Shown one piece after another: positions 29,803 to 33,590 of a stretch of 33,590 nt of DNA. The DNA comes from Candidatus Roizmanbacteria bacterium RIFCSPLOWO2_01_FULL_37_16 (GTDB lineage: Bacteria > Patescibacteriota > Microgenomatia > UBA1406 > GWC2-37-13), in the NCBI GenBank assembly GCA_001789695.1, contig MGAI01000034.1:1-33590 (forward strand), read 5' to 3'. The number at the start of each line of letters is the position of its first letter. Position 1 is the stretch's first letter. The position numbers and the translations under genes were made by a program. The notes under the pieces are model-generated. The model saw only the letters and a list, made by a program, of their open reading frames with translations. It made no database searches and had not been told where the DNA came from.

Positions 29803-30870
29803 TCAACGGATAGCTTCTTTATAGTTATCAAGATTTTCAATTGCCATACCTACACCACGGATGACACAAAACAATGGGTCTTCGACCACAAACGAAGAAA
29901 CACCTGTATAATAGGTTAGGTATTTGTCGATATTGGTCAAGGAGGCAGTGCCACCAGATAAGACTATGCCTTTATCGACTATGTCAGCGGCTAGCTCTGG
30001 AGGTGTTTTAGCAAATACTTGCTTTATTCCTTCCAGAATTTGTTTGAGCGGTTTATGAAAAGCTGAAGTTATCGTATGCTCGCCAATCTCAAGAATCTTT
30101 GGCATACCTGACTGAAAATCTCTTCCTTTAACTTCCATAGTGCGTTCATTACTTGTCTTTTTAATCGAGGCAGTTTCCCCGATTCTCTCCTTTACCGCTT
30201 CGGTTCTATTACTGATTTCTTCTACTATAAAAGCGTTCCCGATCTTAAATTTTATTTCCTCAGCGGTACGCTCGCCAATGATTAGGTTGTGTTCACGGCG
30301 CAGTACCTGCATAATCGCTTCGTCAAGCTTGTTTCCGGCCACCCTCACAGTGCTATAAACCACCAGCTGGCCAAGTGAGATTATTGCCATTTCACTTGTC
30401 CCGCCGCCTAAGTTTACGATCATGTGGCCAGACGCATGCGATATTGGAATTTTTGCTCCAATTGCTGCTGCCAACGGCTCATCAATTAGGTAAACATCCG
30501 AAGCACCAGCTTGTTTGCAAGCAGCAACCACGGCTCTTTTTTCAACCTGACTGGCGCCGACCGGTATTGCAATCATCACTTGTGGCCAGAGAACGCGGCC
30601 CTTGAGAGCTTTTTTTAAAAAAAAAGTAATCATTGCCGAGGTAGTTCTATAATCTGCAATCACACCTTCCCTCATTGGTCTAGAGGCGACTATAGAGCCT
30701 GGAGTTCGACCTAGCATTTCTCTTGCGTCATTGCCAACTGCAAGGATTTTTTTATCTTCCAAAGAATAAGCCACAACTGTTGGTTCATTCAAAACAATAC
30801 CCTCTCCTGCAACATACACAAGCGTATTTGCGGTTCCAAGATCGACTCCGACTTTTTTGCTAAAAAACAT
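29803..30870 (-). CDS. mreB: MreB/Mbl family actin-like rod-shape protein
   Basis: 355 residues. The actin/HSP70-type ATPase fold shows VGVDLGTANTLVYV at 8-20 (phosphate 1), PVGASQVEKRAV, LIDEPLAAAIGA at 128-139, NLGGGTSEMAIIS at 153-165 (phosphate 2) and IVLSGGTASLTNID (adenosine). MreB filaments guide cell-wall synthesis. The phosphate-2 motif normally begins with Asp (DIGGGT); here it is Asn153, which may change ATP hydrolysis. The rest is well conserved. No mreC or mreD follows; instead a wall glycosyltransferase lies downstream after a repeat-rich spacer. Confidence 0.95.
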   Translation of the reverse strand: MFFSKKVGVDLGTANTLVYVAGEGIVLNEPTVVAYSLEDKKILAVGNDAREMLGRTPGSIVASRPMREGVIADYRTTSAMITFFLKKALKGRVLWPQVMIAIPVGASQVEKRAVVAACKQAGASDVYLIDEPLAAAIGAKIPISHASGHMIVNLGGGTSEMAIISLGQLVVYSTVRVAGNKLDEAIMQVLRREHNLIIGERTAEEIKFKIGNAFIVEEISNRTEAVKERIGETASIKKTSNERTMEVKGRDFQSGMPKILEIGEHTITSAFHKPLKQILEGIKQVFAKTPPELAADIVDKGIVLSGGTASLTNIDKYLTYYTGVSSFVVEDPLFCVIRGVGMAIENLDNYKEAIR

Positions 30871-30879
30871 AGTCTTTTT

Positions 30880-31007
30880 GACGGTAGATGATTGATGATG
30901 GATGGTAGATATTTGAAGTTAGAAGATTGAGAGTTGATATTTTTGATTTTCTAGCTTCTATCCTCCATCTTCTTTATCAATTTTCTATCTTCCATCTTCT
31001 ATCGTCT
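30880..31007. repeat. large imperfect inverted repeat of purine/pyrimidine words
   Basis: Left part with GACGGTAGATGATTGATGATGG (30880 on) and right part ending CCATCTTCTATCGTC (to about 31006) are imperfect reverse complements over about 50 bp per arm. Each is built from GATGG/TAGAAG-like words. It fills the divergent spacer between mreB and the PEGA gene. Confidence 0.6.
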
Positions 31008-31024
31008 AATTCTATCTTTTATTG

Positions 31025-31030
31025 TATAAT
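31025..31030 (+). promoter_or_regulatory. -10 box (TATAAT) of the PEGA gene
   Basis: TATAAT 43 nt before the ATG, with GAGAGGG between them. No good -35 hexamer, as the region is filled by the repeat words. Confidence 0.45.
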
Positions 31031-31073
31031 ATTTTGCTCATATTTAGAGAGGGATCCATTCTATCTAAAAAAT

Positions 31074-32357
31074 ATGAAAATTGCCTATCGTGTCTTGCTT
31101 ACTATAACTTTTTTAGTTATTTTAGCACTCATCATCAGTTTTGCTCGCGGATATAGGCTAGATTTCGATAAACAGAGCCTTACGTCGACCGGAATAATAT
31201 CAGTTAGCGCCTTCCCAAAAGCAGCCAAAGTCTATGTTAATGAGATATTGAAAGGGGCAACTGATATAAATCTAACTCTTCCTGCGGGCGATTACCAAAT
31301 CGAGGTTAAAAAAGACGGTTACACAAGCTGGAAAAAGCAGGTCAAGCTTTTAGGAGAGCTCGTCCTCACTCTTGATGTACTTTTATATCCTTTGAATCCG
31401 TCGTTATCACCTTTAACTAATCTTGGCGTAAGCCATATAGTTCCTGTAGCGCAATCTAACAAAGTTCTACTCTTTTCCGAGACCGGCGATGATGAAAAAG
31501 ACGGCATCTATATCTATGAAAGCGGGCAAAATCCTCTATCCTTCTTTACACCCTTAAAACTAGTCGTGCTCAAAAAAAATCTCACTAACGCGATTGGAAA
31601 TTTAGATCTTAAAGAAACAACTGTTGAGATAGCGCCTGATGCCAAAGAGGGAATCTTCAGCTTCGAGACTTTCACTGGACCCAAGTCGTATCTTTTATCA
31701 CTCGATCCGCCAGCTGGGGCTACGTCTGATCTGGCTGGTGCGGAAAAAGTGATTTTTTTTGACATTTCGTCATCGAAGGATGCCATAATACAGGCCTGGA
31801 CAGGACTAAAACAAGAAGCAAACCAAAAAATATTGGAAGCGTATCCTAAAGAAATTGCCAAAGTTGCTACCGATTCGTTTCATGTGGTCGAATTTTCACC
31901 GGATGAAACAAAACTGCTATATCTGGCGAAAAAAACAGTAACTTTACCCATTGCTATAAAACCTCGAATTATTGGGATAAACCAAACACCTGAATCTCGA
32001 AATATTAAGGAGAATGAACTTTATGTTTATGATAGAAAAGAAGACAGAAACTATGAAATCAGTTGGAAGTCTAATGTTGGAAGTTTGATGATAAATAATC
32101 AGTCTTCACTTCAAACTTCTAACTTCGAACCTCAAACTTCAATTTCATGGTATTCAGACTCAAAACATCTGGTCATAAATGAAGGAAATAAAATATCATT
32201 TATAGATTTTGATAATCTAAATAAACAAACTGTATATTCAGGTTCGTTTGAAAATAACTTTTATAAAGTTGCTAGCGATGGAAAAATACTTATCCTGACT
32301 AACCTTAATCCAGAAGCAAATAGGTTACCCGATTTGTATGCTGTGGGAATACGTTAA
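31074..32357 (+). CDS. PEGA-domain membrane-anchored protein
   Basis: 427 residues from ATG 31074. A longer open frame upstream lies in the repeat spacer and is rejected. A membrane anchor spans about 5-25. A PEGA domain follows (about 44-98: ISVSAFPKAAKVYVNE...LPAGDYQIEVKKDGYTSW), a small surface beta domain often next to wall or S-layer proteins. The remaining 320 residues look like a beta-propeller-like or WD/TolB-type domain (repeated short strands such as VVEFSPDETKLLYLA and ISWYSDSKHLVINEG). A repeat-word insertion (SSLQTSNFEPQTS, DNA about 32100-32140) lies in the last third. Function unknown, probably at the cell surface. Confidence 0.82.
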   Translation: MKIAYRVLLTITFLVILALIISFARGYRLDFDKQSLTSTGIISVSAFPKAAKVYVNEILKGATDINLTLPAGDYQIEVKKDGYTSWKKQVKLLGELVLTLDVLLYPLNPSLSPLTNLGVSHIVPVAQSNKVLLFSETGDDEKDGIYIYESGQNPLSFFTPLKLVVLKKNLTNAIGNLDLKETTVEIAPDAKEGIFSFETFTGPKSYLLSLDPPAGATSDLAGAEKVIFFDISSSKDAIIQAWTGLKQEANQKILEAYPKEIAKVATDSFHVVEFSPDETKLLYLAKKTVTLPIAIKPRIIGINQTPESRNIKENELYVYDRKEDRNYEISWKSNVGSLMINNQSSLQTSNFEPQTSISWYSDSKHLVINEGNKISFIDFDNLNKQTVYSGSFENNFYKVASDGKILILTNLNPEANRLPDLYAVGIR

Positions 32358-32455
32358 TAATTCAGAATTTATAATTCTTAATTCTAGATTCTGAACTCTA
32401 CATTATAGTCCTATAGTTGATAGGCACGAAATATATAAATAATAAACGTGATTAA

Positions 32456-32484
32456 AATAATTTAATTAAATTAATTGAATTATT
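32456..32484. terminator. AT-rich hairpin between converging genes
   Basis: AATAATTTAATT (32456-32467) pairs with AATTGAATTATT (32473-32484) with one G-T pair around a 5-nt loop. It lies between the PEGA gene and the sortase gene, which converge. No GC-rich stem, so terminator strength is doubtful. A second weak inverted repeat (TTCAGAAT/ATTCTGAA, about 32364-32395) precedes it. Confidence 0.35.
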
Positions 32485-32569
32485 ATAAAGCCAATAATAC
32501 TGATTTAACTTCTTAATTAAACTTGTAAATAAGGATATGTTGAAAAATAACCGATAGTTAAATATTAAA

Positions 32570-33307
32570 TCACTCTACTACCCTTGTGGCAAAAACTAAC
32601 AGACGTTTAAAAGTAGTACCTGGGGGCCAACAGGTCTGCAGAGTCAGAAATTCCTTATTGCTTTTTCTGGTTAAATACTCAACTTGAGAAGGATCTGCTA
32701 TCACTCTATCAACTACTCTATAAACATATCTTTGGCCTTGGTAAAAAATGTCTACTTCATCACCTTTGGATAGTTTATTTAATAGATAAAATATCGCATT
32801 ATACGTTCCTACATTCCAAAAATAATCGGTCGAGTGGGCAAAGAGAAAGATGTGGCCGCTTTCGCCCGGGAATTTTGTTCCCGAAGCGTGGGCTACTCCT
32901 TTATTTAGAGCGTCTAAATAGACTTTTTCATTAGAAGCATCAATATTAGAAAGAATTCTTGCGTTTGCGCCTATTTTAGGTATTACCAGACTGAAGTTCG
33001 GATCTTGTGGTAGTAAAAACTCAACATCTTTAAGATTTAAGGCTTTAGCTAAGAGGCCTTTTGGTCTATTACCATCTCTGTCCCACGTAGTATCAAGATG
33101 GTAAGGTTGATCAACAACAATATATTTTTTTTGGATTGTTCTGTCAATAAAATATCTGATTTCTTCACGTACGGGAAGATAAAATGTTTTACCAATCAAA
33201 AACAGGCTCGAAAGAACGAGAAAATTACCGATCGTGCGAAGTGTGAGAATTTTAGTGTATTCGGGGGTTTTAAGTTTGGCTTTGATTTTCTGGATTTGCT
33301 TCTTCAT
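32570..33307 (-). CDS. sortase family transpeptidase
   Basis: 245 residues. A basic N-terminus and a membrane anchor (about 27-45) place the catalytic domain outside. The catalytic triad is His158 in IFLFAHST, Cys226 in FLTLQTCWPP, and Arg235 in TTFKRLLVF, the order and spacing of sortases. Sortases cleave a C-terminal sorting signal and attach the protein to the wall or to another protein. The class cannot be set with confidence; the TLQTC motif and single N-terminal anchor resemble class D/E or CPR-specific forms. TACAAT lies 5 nt before the ATG. No LPxTG-type substrate is evident in the window. Confidence 0.9.
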   Translation of the reverse strand: MKKQIQKIKAKLKTPEYTKILTLRTIGNFLVLSSLFLIGKTFYLPVREEIRYFIDRTIQKKYIVVDQPYHLDTTWDRDGNRPKGLLAKALNLKDVEFLLPQDPNFSLVIPKIGANARILSNIDASNEKVYLDALNKGVAHASGTKFPGESGHIFLFAHSTDYFWNVGTYNAIFYLLNKLSKGDEVDIFYQGQRYVYRVVDRVIADPSQVEYLTRKSNKEFLTLQTCWPPGTTFKRLLVFATRVVE

Positions 33308-33312
33308 AGCTT

Positions 33313-33318
33313 ATTGTA
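33313..33318 (-). promoter_or_regulatory. -10 box (TACAAT) of the sortase gene, leaderless
   Basis: TACAAT on the minus strand, AAGCT, then ATG at 33307-33305. The same 5-nt arrangement precedes the nucleosidase gene at 1470. Confidence 0.4.
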
Positions 33319-33431
33319 TGAAACTTTTCCTAGGTTTACAATAATTAACAAAGTTAAGGGTAATTTAAAAGAATTTAAGGGTATTAAACGATATTAAAGT
33401 AACTCAGAGGAGATTAAATTACATTAGTAAT

Positions 33432-33590
33432 TCAGACACTATTTTCTGAAATTATTGTTAGTTTTCTTTTACTGTCTATCTGAAGATTAAATTTGTTTTC
33501 AAAGATATCTTTTCTACCCAGTAAAAGCGGAGTTGAATCATCTTTAGTTTCTACTGCAGAAGCTGCAACTTTAATAATTTTTGCTCCAAT
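33432..33590 (-). CDS. C-terminal end of a retropepsin-like aspartyl-protease-fold protein (partial)
   Basis: 52 codons and a TGA stop, open to the right edge. The segment TPLLLGRKDIFENKFNLQID resembles the (I/L)LGR(D/K)xFxxxFxxxID end of retropepsin-like domains, where this strand precedes the C-terminus. The catalytic Asp-Thr/Ser-Gly would lie outside the window. It is upstream of the sortase gene on the same strand, 124 bp away. Confidence 0.5.
   Translation of the reverse strand: MGAKIIKVAASAVETKDDSTPLLLGRKDIFENKFNLQIDSKRKLTIISENSV

Noticed and set aside
30927-31073. Upstream extension of the PEGA gene start
   Set aside because: It translates the repeat-word spacer. The signal anchor and a normal ATG begin at 31074.
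31514-31861. 115-codon minus-strand open frame inside the PEGA gene
   Set aside because: Opposite to a well-supported coding region, with no start signal; a mirror of its codon pattern.
1-33590. Alternative genetic code with TGA as a sense codon
   Set aside because: TGA ends conserved proteins at the expected place, for example the nucleosidase, phosphorylase and phosphoribosyltransferase genes.

Overview
The window reads as a chromosomal segment of a low-GC bacterium, most likely a member of the Candidate Phyla Radiation (Patescibacteria, Microgenomates-like). This is an inference from the combination of genes: sortase, LytR-CpsA-Psr protein, DUF2207 protein with a glycine-rich tail, DUF202 protein, MreB, TagA/WecG-type glycosyltransferase, PEGA protein, orphan receiver proteins, many small unknown proteins, tRNAs without an encoded CCA, and AT-rich spacers. 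TGA is used as an ordinary stop at conserved gene ends, so the TGA-recoding lineages are unlikely.

Layout. 1-1.5 kb: a partial gene, a membrane methyltransferase and an MTA/SAH-nucleosidase-like enzyme. 1.55-1.87 kb: tRNA-Arg(GCG), tRNA-Trp and a terminator. 1.9-5.5 kb: an unknown gene, a putative serine hydrolase and the DUF2207 protein. 5.7-7.4 kb: a tight purine-salvage cluster (purine nucleoside phosphorylase, phosphoribosyltransferase, small metallopeptidase). 7.5-10.6 kb: LCP cell-wall ligase, LOG-family protein and a Rossmann-fold protein. 10.7-13.5 kb: a PAS histidine kinase, two stand-alone receivers and a membrane-anchored protein. 13.5-18.3 kb: an accessory region with two lipoprotein-like genes, unknown genes, a BrnT/BrnA toxin-antitoxin pair and a HIT gene broken by one stop codon. 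It is punctuated by direct repeats, including a 134-bp copy of the 3' end of purA. 18.3-21.0 kb: purA and purB, with a foldable leader between them. 21-24 kb: small unknown genes, DUF202, tRNA-Ser(GCT), tRNA-Leu(CAG) and a Leu-tRNA-like remnant. 24.2-27.2 kb: a histidine phosphatase and a divergent pair of ketoacyl-synthase-III-fold enzymes. 27.2-33.6 kb: a repeat-laden nucleotidyltransferase gene, a nonsense-broken small gene, TagA/WecG, MreB, the PEGA protein, a sortase and the tail of an aspartyl-protease-like gene.

How the genes fit together. PurA and PurB convert IMP to AMP, while the phosphorylase and phosphoribosyltransferase feed salvage, which suits an organism that scavenges nucleobases. 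LCP, TagA/WecG, MreB and sortase indicate a Gram-positive-like envelope with attached glycopolymers and anchored proteins. Many first genes have a -10 box 5-7 nt upstream of the start codon, so leaderless mRNA looks common. Clear Shine-Dalgarno sequences appear mainly on a few genes such as brnA and the Cys-rich gene at 13.9 kb.

The most unusual part is 13.9-18.4 kb. Short direct repeats delimit single accessory genes, and the 3' end of purA appears to have been duplicated around a 0.8-kb insert, much like an attachment-site duplication but with no integrase in view.
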